DNA of 64,000 nucleotides from Anastatus disparis (taxonomy: Eukaryota; Arthropoda; Insecta; Hymenoptera; Eupelmidae), in contig JAFFSR010000397.1 in NCBI GenBank assembly GCA_017163975.1, positions 2,299,501 through 2,363,500 of the forward strand, in the 5' to 3' direction. The notes under the pieces are model-generated. The model was not told where the DNA came from. It was given only the letters and a program-made list of their open reading frames with translations, and did not search any database. Made by a program: the position numbers and the translations under genes. Below are positions 24,256-36,468 of the stretch, piece by piece. Each line of letters begins with the position of its first letter. Within the stretch, counting starts at the first letter, position 1.

Positions 24256-25435
24256 TTCAGACGTTTTTTCATCGGAAAAAGAATTTTTTTAAAAAATAGC
24301 TAAAAGCAAACTTTTAGCTATTTTTTAACCAACTTTTAGCTAACTTATTATTCCTATTTCAACGAAATTTCAACTAACTGGGGCAACGATTGATTCTTAT
24401 ACACGGAGGCAGCGTCGATAACGATAGCAGAAAACTTTTTATAATATAAAGAGATATAGGTCTTTCTACATCATATAGTTTTAAAAAAAAATTAGTGATT
24501 GACCCCCATATCTTACCCATAGAACTGTTATTTTCCACCCTTTTATTCAATAACACCCATCTTCTACTCATTTTACACCCATTTTATACCCTTTTTCAAC
24601 TCTACATCCCACCCAACAAAAATAACTGCTGATACCCATAAAGATACTTGAGTCCTAAGTTATACTCAATACTGAATTCACGTTCATGAATTCGAACCAT
24701 ATAGACGAATCTTAATCTTGTGAATACTGAAAACTATCAAATTCCAACCTTAATCTTGAATTTGCACTTGCGTATACAGAAATAGGAAAATGTCTAAAAA
24801 TAATGTATTAACTTGAGTCAGTAGTCAAAAAAACATCACCAGTTGTTTTGTAATTGATACTCAGTACATAAATTAAGACAGCCTATATTAATATATCTTT
24901 CAAAGCGTTTTGTCCTAAAAATTATTTGGCATGGTACCGAATTTTCCTCTACTACGGAACTAAATTATCTAATACTAACATATTACCTATATAATACGCA
25001 CTGCGGCGCTGTCAAGTATAAAACTTTAATATAATTAATATTTAATAACATAAAAATTATTGAATTGTAAAACAATTTTCAACAGTTGATAAATATAATG
25101 TAAATCATATATTATATAACAATTTTGAATTACTAATAATTTATTTTGTACTTAAAAGCTAAATATTTCAAACCAAGTATGGCTGATGAACATGTATCGT
25201 TCTATTCCTTAAATATCATGAATTAGAAAATTAAATATTAATAAATTAAAAGTGTTATATATTATATTAATAATTCTATATTTATCAATTTTTAATTTTA
25301 GTAACAGAAAAAGCCGCACCAAAAGAGAATAACAATCACATTTTCTGGAAAATATTGCCCTCGAATTGAGTAGGTGAAATGTCAGTCTTAGCACCGAAAA
25401 AAAGACACTAAGCATCGAAAATTTTTGCTCTCGCT
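24256..25435. other. AT-rich unannotated DNA
   Basis: A short hairpin TAGCTAAAAG/CTTTTAGCTA at about 24297-24325 is visible. No gene is recognised. Confidence 0.45.
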
Positions 25436-25437
25436 TA

Positions 25438-25699
25438 ATAATATGTGTGGGTGAGAATGAGAGTGGCATAAGTCACATTTTTAAAAAAATTTAGTTAGTG
25501 GTATATTTTATTTCTTTAACATTAAAACAACTTATTTTTCAAAATAGAGTGGCTTTTTTGTTTATTTTTTTTTAATATTATAAGCACTGTAAAAATTACA
25601 CTCAATAGAAATGTATATTAATTTAAAACTTTAATATCGAAAATCTCGAAATTATAAGTATGTGACTTATGCCACTCCCATTCTAACCCACATATATAA
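25438..25699. mobile_element. MITE of about 260 bp with 45-bp inverted repeats
   Basis: The left end, AATATGTGTGGGTGAGAATG and onward through GAGTGGCATAAGTCACAT, is the reverse complement of the right end at about 25655-25699 with a few mismatches. The interior is AT-rich and non-coding. No clear target duplication in the AT-rich flanks. Confidence 0.7.
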
Positions 25700-26445
25700 T
25701 AGTACCAACATTAGTCTCTAAAATTCAAGCTATGTACTAATTGTAATTATATTGTCACTTTTATTTCAAATACCTAAGTACATAAATTAGATATACTAGA
25801 TTCAGTACCTATTTCAACAGTACCAACGAATATAGACGCTTATAGAAGCGTACTCTTAAATATGAAATTTCTGCCAAAAATGAGTTACCCAGCTACTGAG
25901 TGCGCCACTAGATCCCATGTTTTTTTATATCTATATATATATATATATATATATATCAAATTTTTCATATGTATAGATATATAAGTAATGTTAAAGTGTT
26001 ACCCAGGTTTTCGGACGAAAAATTTAACTCAGAAGAATCCTTCTATAAGCATCTATCTTCTTTGACAGTACTTCCCTTTCTCCGTGTAGCTGTTAGTTAT
26101 AGAAAACGTCGAATACTGTTTTCGATTATTTCATGGTTCGTGATTGAAACACGTGATTAATAAGAATAAATTTCCATCATATTTTTTCATTGATTTAAAT
26201 GCAATCTAGTAAAATAATTGTAACTTTAATTCATCCTTTTTTGTAAAAATATAAAATTTTAATTTAGTACGAAACTTTAATATCAAAATTCATAAGTTAA
26301 ATTCTTTTTCATTTTAAAATTGGCTAATTTATACATAATAATATAATGTATGAAAATTCAACCGAGCGACGTTAGGAGCGAGGTGAATTAAGCTAGTTTT
26401 TATTAATTCAGTATTCACGTATATTTTTCATGTGCTACGGTGGCA
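25700..26445. other. AT-rich unannotated DNA
   Basis: Contains a short (TA)n at about 25930-25955. No gene recognised. Confidence 0.45.
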
Positions 26446-26687
26446 CATCCCTATTAAAAAATCGTCGATCATTAATAGTGATTTTAAATCACTAGGTGGC
26501 GTTTCTTCAAGTTTTTTCATTTCTTAAACAAATTTCGAAGACTCATCAGATATATGAGGCCAGACAATAGAAGCTCTTCGATCGCAAAGAGCTGTAAAAA
26601 ACACCTAAGAAATACACATGAAATAAATACATGAAAAAACACGCAAATTTTACATGTAAAAAACACGTGTTTTTTTCAATAGGGATG
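26446..26687. mobile_element. MITE with CATCCCTATT termini
   Basis: CATCCCTATTAAAAAA at 26446 and TTTTTTCAATAGGGATG ending 26687 form inverted ends (one mismatch). The interior has ACACGTGTTTTTT and CATGTAAAA repeats near the right end. 242 bp, non-coding. Confidence 0.65.
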
Positions 26688-27346
26688 ATTTGTTAAAAAA
26701 ATCTCAAGGTTTGGTTTACTCTAAATCTTTCAGAAGATATTTTTTAATATATTTTAATATTTGTGAAGTATACAATTATTTATATGAATGCTTGTGGAGG
26801 GACATCTGCAACCGATGAGTAAAAGTTAACATTAAAATGAGTAAGTGTAGCTAAAAATCATAGTTTTTATTATTTTAATTACATTTATATTTTTTGAAAG
26901 GGATCGACATTTTGCACTACTCTGAAATTTATAGGCTATATTTATTCATATATTACCTACTTAGATGATTTTCTTGAACATTGGATCATTGTTCGAAACC
27001 TTGAAAAGTGGTATTTCAATGCTTCAAATGACTTTAGCTCAGCAAATGGCTACATTAGCACTTTTAAATTAATTTTTTCTCAAAATTTCGAAAATTTTGA
27101 AGGAAAAAGTTTTTCAGTGATAAATTCCTAAAACGCAACCAAACTAAGTAATTTAAGCTTAAAATTAATCAAAAATGTCAAAAATATGGTTTTTGCCCAA
27201 ATTTGAAGCTTTGTAGCTCTAAAAATATGTACTAGACAAAATCTAAAAAAATTTTGAGTGGTTTATAATATAAAAAAGAACCACTTTACCAATTTTCAGC
27301 ATAAAAAAATTTTTTGTTCTCCGATTTGACAGAGAATGGGCAATAT
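26688..27346. other. AT-rich unannotated DNA
   Basis: No recognised features. Confidence 0.4.
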
Positions 27347-27820
27347 ATATATTTATGTCCTCGTAGGCCGTATTTGTGTCAGTAAGAAAAGAGCATGCTA
27401 AATTTGTATTGGCATTGCATATGTCTCAGATGCGCTCCTCGACTCTTTACAAGCTTTATATGTCCGCCTGAGACATATTGAGACTCAATATGTCTCAGGA
27501 GAAATCAATATGGCATCACCGATTCAACTATGTTTCGTTCAATATGTCAAAGAGCATTCATATTGAACGTGGATTAATGAAAAAAAATGAATCGCGCTTC
27601 GACAGCAGCTATACTCATTACATAATGTCAATCTAAGAAATAAAAGAAAAAATCAATAGAAAAAAATTTAATTTTAAATTTATTGGAAAAACATTAATAT
27701 TTTCAACTAATAAGTTATAGTTCCTCATACGGCCAACTTCGGACATAAAATCATCTATGTCCCTTAGCCGTTTATTCAGGTGGAATCTGAATACGGCCAA
27801 AGGACATATATAACTAATAT
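27347..27820. mobile_element. Family-F foldback element, copy B
   Basis: Begins TTTATGTCCTCGTAGGCCG and carries the inverse CGGCCAACTTCGGACATAAA near 27735-27752. It contains hairpins at 27467-27499 (CCTGAGACATATTG and its complement) and about 27758-27808 (GTCCCTTAGCCG with CGGCCAAAGGAC). Shares with copy A the words ATGCTAAATTTGTATTGGCATTGCATA-like, ATAGTTCCTCATACG and TAACTAATAT, but has different hairpin contents. Its right edge touches the long-TIR transposon. Confidence 0.7.
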
Positions 27821-27825
27821 ATATC

Positions 27826-28566
27826 AATTGAAGGCCCGGATGCAATAAGGGCATTTACGCTCGGAGCAAGTAAAACTGAAGTCACTTGGTAGTAAAAATT
27901 TCATTTTCTTCAAATGAATCTCAAAAAATTTGACGTTGTAAAACTCATTATGCTGCATCTTTTTTATATTAACCATTTTTTATAAAATTTTTATTTTTCA
28001 AGAAAAAAATTAAAAACAAGAAAATTTTTTACATTAAATTTCAATACTTTTTTAAACTTAAATCGTTGTGATTCGAGTAAATATTAACCGATTCCGCTGA
28101 AATTTGAAACAATTTTCTAAATATCATAGCAAAACTTATGATAATAATAAAAAATGTTAATTCTTAAATAATTAGTCGCAATTGTTTATTAATTAATACT
28201 AATCACAAATTGTGCGTATATAACGTTCTCGAGAAAAAAGTATCGAGGGAACTTTCAAGTACAAGAAACTTGTAGCGAGAAAATTTTTGGTTTTTGTATA
28301 AAGAAGATTTGTGGAAAGTTTCAAATCGATTGATAAATAATTAAAAAAGATATAACAACATTTACAAGTAGCACGCATGCGGTCGAGCGCTGCAATTTTC
28401 TTATAAGTTAGATTCTTAATGAATATTACGTCAACTGAATGACTCTTGGTAATATTATTTGGAAAAAGCAATAATACAAATATAACAATATGATATTTAT
28501 TAAAAGTAAATAAACATATAAATGAACAAACAAATAAATAAATAATCAAAAATCTGTAATGTAATT
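27826..28566 (+). repeat. Left 740-bp terminal inverted repeat
   Basis: Reverse complement of 33001-33740. Landmarks: GGGCATTTACGCTCGGAGC near the outer end, CGAGAAAAAAGTATCG in the middle, AAATCTGTAATGTAATTA at the inner end. A 116-codon minus frame within is incidental. Confidence 0.85.
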
Positions 28567-29648
28567 ATTTAATAATTAAATAAATACATTACTGATTTTT
28601 GTTTAATACTGATTTTTCAATAGTTTCACAGGATTTCTTTTTTTATTTTGTCTCTTAAAATTTTTTTTTTACTTTCGCATTAGTTATATGGACATATCCA
28701 TGGAACTTTTAGATTTGCGATTTCGCGCTTTTATTTAATGTTATCTTCTGATCTATGAATATTTTAGCTATCATATGGATATTTTTAGTAAAAATTATAA
28801 TAAAAAAAACTCTAATATGGGTTTTGTAAAATTTTTGAGCTATTTAAGAAGCCGGATTGTTATTAAAAAATTTAAATTTTTAAAATTGCCTTGTGACTTA
28901 CTTAATTTTCAAATATTTTCAAATAGTTGTAGGAGCGCCGTCAAATATTTTAATGTGCCAATAACTGGGAAATATAACAAGTATATATGTAAAATAAACT
29001 TGAAAATCTCATATATGTGCTATTATTCTATAAATAGTTACACAACCATAGAAAATATGTGACCAACTTTGATTATCTATTGTGTTTTGCACTATTTTCT
29101 TCTACGAAATTTATGCCGTCAATTTTTTTTCATTTCTAATCGTTGAATCTTGTTTGTTTTATAAAAAGGAACAAATTCCGATGATCCAGAGTAAAGTGCC
29201 TCTTTTTTTTAGTGAGTGAGAGTCGTTTGAAAATTTTATTTAAAATCGTGATTTATATGAAAATTTCAGTTTTGCATGAAGCACATTTAAAAGAAACATT
29301 GTATAGCCAGTACCACAGCTGTGAACTAAACTATATTCATTAACTTCCATTAAAAAAAATAAGGCATCATTCTTAAGTTAAAGGATATTGATATTTGAAG
29401 CAAATAAATTCGAATTCTCTATTAATATAAAATCGACCTATGAAGATATGAAAAAAAAGATGTAAACACGTGATATAAAGCTATTTTGAAATTTATTCTT
29501 GTGGTAAGCAGTGAGTATGTAAACAATCTTTCAATTTCGTCAATATCATATGTGTCAATCGATATACATACTACCAGCCGGTCTACTCATTCTTTTGTTG
29601 ACTTTTGTAGTAAGTGGATCTTTTGAAAATAATGTGAATATTTCTAAG

Positions 29649-29718
29649 GTAAATTTAATTGAGTACATTTAAATTAATAATAATATTATTCACTTCTGAT
29701 TTTTCTAATACCTTACAG
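29649..29718 (+). other. Possible 5'-UTR intron of the transposase
   Basis: CTAAG/GTAAAT at 29649 and CCTTACAG/TT at 29718 would delimit a 70-base intron ending 19 bases before the ATG. Inferred from consensus only. Confidence 0.35.
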
Positions 29719-29737
29719 TTACCTTCGATCGATTACA

Positions 29738-32435
29738 ATGAAGGTTTTAACTGAAGAAGAACGACAAAAAAAATGTGATGCTGTACGGCGCAAGCGATTA
29801 CAAGCTGCAGAGTTCCGTCAACGTAATATATTACGAAGGCGTGAGTTACATGCTACGCAGACTTCAATTAAACTTCACACTGATCCAGAAATACAGACGA
29901 TTCAAGAAAATGAATCTACGCCTGTAAGAAGGTCGCTGAGAAAACGCACGTATAATGTAAGTAACCCTTCTTGTTCGAATGACAAAAAAAGGAAAAAAGA
30001 AAATAAAATTTGTACAAAAAATACTTCACTATCTTTTGACGACGAAAATAAAATGGATAGTAATTGTGATTTTGCACGAAGTCCTCGTGTTTCATTGTCA
30101 CTTTTAGATGATAAATTAAGAACGTTTGAGAACTGGAAACAAACAAAAATTAATTCCGAAATCGAAACCATTTGGGAAAGAAAATTTAGATTATCACGTC
30201 GAAGAGAGGAAAAGTTACGTCGTAAAATTAAAAATTGAAAGATTGCCTGGAAGTAAAAAAAAAATTATTCACAAATTACGCGTCCAAAATAATCGACTAA
30301 AGAGAGTAACGAAGAAAAAAAATGAGATCGAGAAGAAAGTTGATAATATAATGAGTCAAGGAAAATCTACAGTAAAAGAGCATCTGTTAATATCAGAGAT
30401 ACTTCAAGCGCAGTTACAGGAAAACAAAAATGAACTTAGAAATGAAAAAGAAAAAGCAATCTATTCAAAAATAATCTCAGGAAAAATGATTAAAAAACAT
30501 AAATTAGGTTCCAAATTTTCCCATTTAATTAGTCCTTATTTACAAAAAAAATTAAGATTCAGGAAAGGCTTACAAATAACTCGATCAAATAAAAAGACAG
30601 AAGAATTTTATTCAGCAGTTAAAAACAGTATTTTGAATTTCTTTGAAAAAGATGAAAATTCCGCGCCAGCGCCAGGAAAAAAAGATGTTATCACAAGAAA
30701 TAAAATAAAAAAAAGAAAGCGATTCATACAAGATTCAATGGATAACTTATATAAAAAATTTTGTGCTGAATCTAAATTTACGATTTCAAGGTCATTATTT
30801 TATAAGCATCGTCCCTTCTGGATTACAACTCGAAAAATATCTAGTCGCGATACGTGTTTATGCAAAACTCACGTGAATTTTGCTTTCAAATTACAAAAAT
30901 TATTTCAATTAAAAATACTGCGTTCTGCAAGTACTCAATATTTTACTAAATCTCTTACTTGTGATCCGTCTAGTAAAGAGTGCATGTACAGAGAATGTGA
31001 CAAATGTAGAAACAAACGCGTTATTGTTCCAAAAACTTCTAAATCAACTTTTTATTATCAATGGACAAACGTAGTTGAAACGCGAACAGGGGCTAAAAAT
31101 CAAAATTATACAGTCAAGATCATGACCAAGAAAAAAGTTCCGTGTCAGGTTGCAGATCTTGTCAAAGATTTGAATGCTGATACACCTACATACTTGAAGC
31201 ATGTTTATGATACAGGGCATCAATATCGAGTTATTGACAGTATTAAAAAAAATTTGAAACCTGGAGAAGCTTTCGCGACCATCGATTTTTCTGAAAATTA
31301 CGTTGGCAAGTATACCTCTGAAATCCAGAGTGTGCACTTTGGAGCGTCCAAGAAGCAAATTTCTCTGCACACAGGAGCATTTTTTTACGTTAATTCAAAA
31401 AATGAAAATCTAAACTGCGTGTCATTTTGTACTACTTCGGACTGTCTTCGTCACGATGCTTCTTCTGTTTGGGCACATTTAGAGCCAATATTAAAATTGA
31501 TTCAGGAGTATGTTCCAGAACTTCGTAGTTTACACATTCAGAGTGACGGACCATCTTCTCAGTACAAAAATAAAACTAATTTCTTTTTGTTTGCGTATTT
31601 TTGTGAAACGTTGAATCTTAAAAATGCTTCCTGGAATTTTACAACAGCAGGTTGTAACATGGTGGATTTTCCATACACATGTTATATTTGTACATAGATA
31701 CCTACTATACCGGCGAAGAGCCTTATAAGTAGGATTTTAACTTGTATATAGCAGTGCGGCATTGGCTCGGTGAATAGAGCTCGTGCCTGGAGATCTCGAG
31801 GAGCGGGGTTCGCGCCCGGTGTCCGCTTATTTTTTAATTCAAAAAGTCTCATGTTTCAAGGTCACGGTAAAAGTTGTGCCGATGGTACTGGAGGTACCGT
31901 AAAAGGCTTATGTGATCGAGCCGTACAATATGGTAACAATGTAATTTGTGCACAAAATGTTGTCGATGTTGTGAATAGATCATCCGAAAAAATTAAGATG
32001 TTTCTAGTCAAAGAATCTGATATGATTGATATTGATAATTTATTGTCTAATGAAATGAAATCAGCACCAAATTCTAACAAAATTCATCAATTAATTTGGC
32101 GAAATTCCGAGAAAGATATTTTTTATTCAAACTATTTATCTTTTCCCTTATGTGTTAACAAGCCTCCATGCGACCATTACGCTTTGAAACCTTCTAAATT
32201 TTCTGTTGTACAGTCTAAATCAAATACAACTATTGTAAAAATAATTGATGAAGGACAGAAAAATATTAGACAACGAAGGAAATCTAAAACTACAAAGCAT
32301 ATGGCTAATACTATGAATGAAAAATCATCCAATAAATTTTCATGTATTGGAAAAAGCAAAAACGAAACTGAATTAAAATCAAAACCAAATGCATCGTTGT
32401 CAAGAAATTTAGCTATCAAGAAAAAAGTAAATTAA
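29738..32435 (+). pseudogene. Sola-like transposase, frameshifted and interrupted
   Basis: Three open segments: 29738-30238 (basic, lysine/arginine-rich N-terminus), 30126-31697 and 31770-32435, the last two in the same frame. One frameshift lies near 30225. The core has a cysteine cluster (T-C-L-C ... C-M-Y-R-E-C-D-K-C), then D-F-S-E-N-Y (31284), S-D-G-P-S-S-Q-Y-K-N-K (31545) and, across the 210-bp interruption, H-G-K-S-C-A-D-G-T-G-G. This motif order recurs in multicopy arthropod and cnidarian proteins and fits a DDE transposase. The Sola assignment rests on motif style, the 4-bp AATT and the long TIRs. The third acidic residue is not obvious. A poly(A) signal is at 32558. With the 210-bp piece spliced out, only the one frameshift prevents a long protein. 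Confidence 0.7.
31651..31860 (+). other. 210-bp GT...AG segment with tRNA-like core
   Basis: Starts GTTGTAAC after CAG and ends TTTCAAG before GT. Removing exactly 210 bases (70 codons) restores the conserved A-G-H-G-K junction in the transposase. Inside, 31762-31819 has box A-like TTGGCTCGGTGAATAGAGC with a good GCTC/GAGC D-stem and a box B-like GGTTCGCGCCC. It is flanked by AGGT on both sides (31649, 31859), so it may be a SINE insertion with 4-bp duplication or an intron that contains a SINE. The tRNA anticodon and T stems are imperfect, so it is not a functional tRNA. Confidence 0.6.
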
Positions 32436-32557
32436 GTTAAAAACACGATTAAAAATATTTCTCATTTTTATTGTTATAGCGTTTGAAATTGTTTTGATGA
32501 ATATTTTATTTTTAAAATATATTGGATTTTTTGTTACATTTGTATATTTTGTAGTTT

Positions 32558-32563
32558 AATAAA
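32558..32563 (+). promoter_or_regulatory. Poly(A) signal of the Sola-like transposase
   Basis: AATAAA 123 bases after the last stop codon of the transposase and well before the right inverted repeat. Confidence 0.5.
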
Positions 32564-33000
32564 GCTTTATTAGGAGTTATTAAACATTTAAATATTGAAT
32601 AAAAAAATTTTTGGTTACAATATTATGACTTAAAATTTTTTTGAATTTTATCTCCTGACATCCATGCCGTAAAGTTAAAATCGATCACACATACAGTTTT
32701 TGATAAATCTTGAAGGTGTGAATGTGTGTACCAAACACAAAAAATGTGCTGTCAAAAAATAATTTTTTTTTTTTTCAATTGCAAATCTAAAAGTTTGGTG
32801 GATTTGCTCATATGAGTTTTCTAAAAACATAAAATGTATTATTTTTAAACAATATAATGTTGGGATTGATATTTATAAAAGTAAAAATATATGCGTGTGT
32901 ACGTTCTCTCTTCTTCTATATAAACATTATTATGAATTTTGTTCGTATAAATATATATTTCGTATAGTATATATCTATATATTATAAATCTGTAATTACA

Positions 33001-33740
33001 TTACAGATTTTTGTTTATTTATTTATTTGTTTGTTCATTTATATGTTTATTTACTTTTAATAAATATCATATTGTTATATTTGTATTATTGTTTTTTCTA
33101 AATAATACTAACAAGGAGTTGTTGAGTTGACGTAATATCCACTGAGAATCTAACTTATAAGAAAATTGCAGCGCTCGACCGCAAGTGTGCTACTTGTAAA
33201 TGTTGTTATATCTTTTTTAATTATTTATCAATCGATTTGAAACTTTTCACAAATCTTCTTTATACAAAAACCAAAAACTTTCTCGCTACAAGTTTCTTGT
33301 ACTTAAAAGTTCCTTTGATACTTTTTTCTCGAGAACGTTATATACGCACAATTTGTGATTAGTATTAATTAATAAACAATTGCGACTAATTATTTAAGAA
33401 TTAACATTTTTTATTATTATCATAAGTTTTGCTATGATATTTAGAAAATTATTTCAAATTTCAGCGGAATCGGTTAATATTTACTCGAATCACAACGATT
33501 TAAGTTTAAAAAAGTATTGAAATTTAATGTAAAAAATTTTCTTGTTTTTAATTTTTTTCTTGAAAAATAAAAATTTTATAAAAAATTGTTAATATAAAAA
33601 AGATGCGGCATAATGAGTTTTACAACGTCAAATTTTTTGAAATTTATTTGAAGAAAATGAAATTTTTACTACTAAGTGACTTCAGTCTTACTTGCTCCGA
33701 GCGTAAATGCCCTTATTGCATCCGGGCCTTCAATTAGTTC
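33001..33740 (-). repeat. Right 740-bp terminal inverted repeat
   Basis: Reverse complement of 27826-28566 with scattered substitutions and small indels (for example near 33090-33160). Ends CCGGGCCTTC followed by AATT. Confidence 0.85.
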
Positions 33741-34331
33741 CGAATAATTTTAGAGTATAGACATATTGTTATTTTTAATGGAAGTTTGTTATTGAACGAG
33801 TTAACCTGTTCAATACTTGGTATGTATTTATTGATCTTTAAGAATTATTGTAATTCGTATAAACTATGAATTCCATAATTGAACTATATAATAATCAATT
33901 CATAACATTTATCGCACATGTGTATTTCTCATATACATGTACAAATGATTTATTGTTTACATGAAAGTCTTTTTTTAATAAATAATTAATAGTTTATTTG
34001 TTAATATTACAAGAGGTTTATATTTTATTTAAGTTATCAGAGGGCTTTGTTGTAAGAACAAAGTTGTACAGTACTTTTTCCAACATCATATTTTTTAGCA
34101 AGTAATATTTTATGTCATTTAAAATGAATCAATCAATAATATTTAAATCAGTTTGCTGAAAATTAGAATTTTGTCAAAATGATTTGTTAAACATATTGAA
34201 CACTGTAAAGAATCAATATAAAGAATTAATCTACCATAGAAGTCAATGCTAATAATATTATTTTGATATTATTTTAATATTATTTTCTGGATTCTACTAT
34301 ACGTTTAATAAAAGTCATAACAATGACTATC
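33741..34331. other. AT-rich unannotated DNA
   Basis: Spacer between the Sola-like transposon and the Gypsy LTR. No features recognised. Confidence 0.45.
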
Positions 34332-34556
34332 TGTTGTGTACTTAATAAACAATTGTAGGATGTTGTAATTAGATATAATTTATTAAGTAATTAAGTATAC
34401 AAAGAATATTATTTTATGAGTCGAGGCAGTTCAATAACACAGAGACGTTGGTTCTGGTCAAAGTCTCAAGTAGATCTGATCTTCTAAAACAACGCAAGTA
34501 TAAACACTTGCGAGAGAGAGAGAGCGCGCGCAGCGCCCTCTAATAGTCCTACATCA
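34332..34556 (-). repeat. 3' LTR of the Gypsy-type element
   Basis: On the minus strand begins TGATGTAGG and ends ACACAACA. It includes the GAGCGCGCGC-rich block (34520-34535) shared with the other LTR. About 90 percent similar to 44776-44998 by eye. Confidence 0.85.
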
Positions 34557-34572
34557 CCATTTCTCCACACTT
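34557..34572 (-). promoter_or_regulatory. Polypurine tract
   Basis: Minus-strand AAGTGTGGAGAAATGG, purine-rich and directly upstream of the TG that starts the 3' LTR. This is the expected position for plus-strand priming. Confidence 0.6.
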
Positions 34573-34848
34573 ATTTGAGAAGTCGCACGCTGTCACTTTT
34601 ACAATTGAAATAAGTGAAATCGCTATTACAAGTGTAACACCTGTCTGGGTTTGACAGTTCTGGTTGAGCGTCTTATATCTGTTCAGTAGGGATAGGGTTA
34701 GCGTTTTGTTTATTGACATATGTTGGTTTGTTGATATACATGGTTGTCTTTTTACCGTGTTATCGTGCTGTTGTACATCTGTGCTATCGCATTTCACATC
34801 ACTTAGGTTTAATTTTAACGCATCGTTACAGATATTAGGAACATCGTT

Positions 34849-35847
34849 TCAAGAATTACTGTGATTAGCTTTATCTGCTACTGTATTCGGTTCTATATCA
34901 AGGTTACAAGGTCTCAGCTGATCTACATGTCTTTTCCACGTGCGCTTATCGCTAGTGTTTACTTTGTTCGTTACCGGACCAAGCTGTCTAACAACTGTAG
35001 TAGGAATCCATTTATTTTTAATATAATCTTTAGCCATTATACATACTGTTATGCCTCTAAATTATTTCATCTTCAACTTCACAATTGCCTCTAAAATATT
35101 TCTTTTGCTCACCCTGTTTTTGATGTACTTTATTTTTTACTTTTATTTTTAATGAATCAAACCACGTACGAAATTTATGATTGATGTGCAGCTCAGCTGG
35201 ACTTACCCCCGTTTTACAATAAGGCGTGGACCTCCAACAAAACAAATATTTAGTGTTTCGCACCTTGAATACCTTTCTTTTAATAAAAGTTTAAACTTTT
35301 CCTTAAATATTTTAACAGCGTTTTCAGCTACTCCGTTTGACGCTGGGTGATAGGGCGCAGTTTTCACATGATACACGCCGTTATTAGATATAAAGTTTTT
35401 GAATTCGTCAGAGCGGAACGCTGGGCCATTATCGGAAACTGAAAGCATCAGTATTCCCCACGTGCAGAAATACTCCCTGAGCGCGTTGATTGCAGATTCA
35501 GAGGTAATGTCGCGCATTTCTTTTATATCTACCCACTTTAAATAAGCGTCGATAATTATCATGTACATTTTTCCTTCTATAGGGTCTAAAAAATCTATAT
35601 GAACACGTTCGTTTGGGCTGTCGGAGTATTCCCATACATGCAGAGTCGCTTCAGGGGGCTTTTGTGCATTTTCAAGACACAAGCCGCACGATTTACATGT
35701 GTTTTCTATGTTGTAGTCTATTCCTGGCCACCATATATAGGACCTAGCCAGGGCTTTTATCCTAACTACTCCCATGTGTGTGCCGTGAAGTTGATTTAAC
35801 AGTTTTTCGCGTAGAGAGAGAGGTATTACCATACGGCTACTCCACAT
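34849..35847 (-). pseudogene. Integrase region of the Gypsy-type pol
   Basis: 35847-35203 carries an HHCC-type zinc module (H-G-T-H-M then C-K-S-C-G-L-C) and the catalytic core with D in H-I-D-F, D in S-D-N-G-P-A-F and E in N-G-V-A-E-N-A-V, all preserved. The frame then shifts: 35263-35057 continues the core's end, and 35037-34849 holds a C-terminal part with G-P-V-T and W-K-R-H-V-D-Q-L-R, typical of insect Gypsy pol tails. Integrase would insert the cDNA. Broken by a frameshift and a stop. Confidence 0.85.
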
Positions 35848-35931
35848 AATGCAATTGTTTTCTAACGTTAATTCACGTTTACGACGTTTATACGGGATTA
35901 ACGAATCTTCAACTTTATTTTGTCATCCTAT

Positions 35932-36411
35932 TTAAATATAGTTTCTTACTTCGTTGAGTTCTTTATTCTTATACATTTCGCTTTCAATTATATCTACCGT
36001 GATGGATGTGATATCGTTAGTTATGTAATTTAAGTACGAATAGTTGTCCGTTTCATTCGGTCCTTTAACCTTTAGTGGAAATCTAGAGAGATAATCCGCG
36101 CTGTCATTGTCTTTACCCTGCACGTACTTAATATCGTATTCATAGCTTGATAAGAATATACTCCATCTTTGAACGTGACACGCAGCCATCTGCGGAAGCC
36201 CTTTTTTGCTTCCGAAAATATAGGTAAAAGGTTTATGGTCCATTTTGAGCATAAAACGTCCACCATACACTTCAGCCTGTGTCAATGCTTTGGATACTGA
36301 CGCAATAGGTCTCACCCAACCATCCGTTAATACGTGCGACAAAACTGCTCCAGTACTGTAGCTTGACGCGTCTGTTGTGATTTTAATAAGTAAGCGCACA
36401 TCGAAGTGCAT
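35932..36411 (-). pseudogene. RNase H region of the Gypsy-type pol
   Basis: Contains T-T-D-A-S-S-Y-S-T-G-A-V-L and D-H-K-P-F-T-Y-I-F, then W-S-I-F-L-S-S-Y-E-Y-D-I and G-K-D-N-D-S-A-D-Y-L-S-R. These are the landmarks of the Ty3/Gypsy RNase H with catalytic D in the first and A-D-Y-L-S-R motifs. It ends at a stop at 35932 before the integrase. Confidence 0.85.
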
Positions 36412-36468
36412 TAAAACTTCATGAGGGACTAACTTATTTTTAACTTCGTTGAAAGTCCTATCGCATTC

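Larger units (their letters stand above)
27826..33740 (+). mobile_element. Sola-like DNA transposon with 740-bp TIRs
   Basis: 5.9-kb element bounded by terminal inverted repeats 27826-28566 and 33001-33740, about 95 percent identical by eye. Ends read GAAGGCCCGGATGCAATAAG outward to AATT on both sides. AATT is self-complementary, so it can be a 4-bp target duplication or part of the ends. Four-base AT-rich duplications and long inverted repeats are known for Sola transposons. The unique centre carries a plus-strand transposase (29738-32435). Open frames inside the repeats are not genes. Confidence 0.8.

Noticed and set aside
28199..28549. 116-codon frame in the Sola-like inverted repeat
   Set aside because: Lies wholly in the terminal repeat and is not kept open in the opposite arm.
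31756..31826. Functional tRNA gene
   Set aside because: The D arm is good but anticodon and T stems do not pair properly; better explained as a SINE head.
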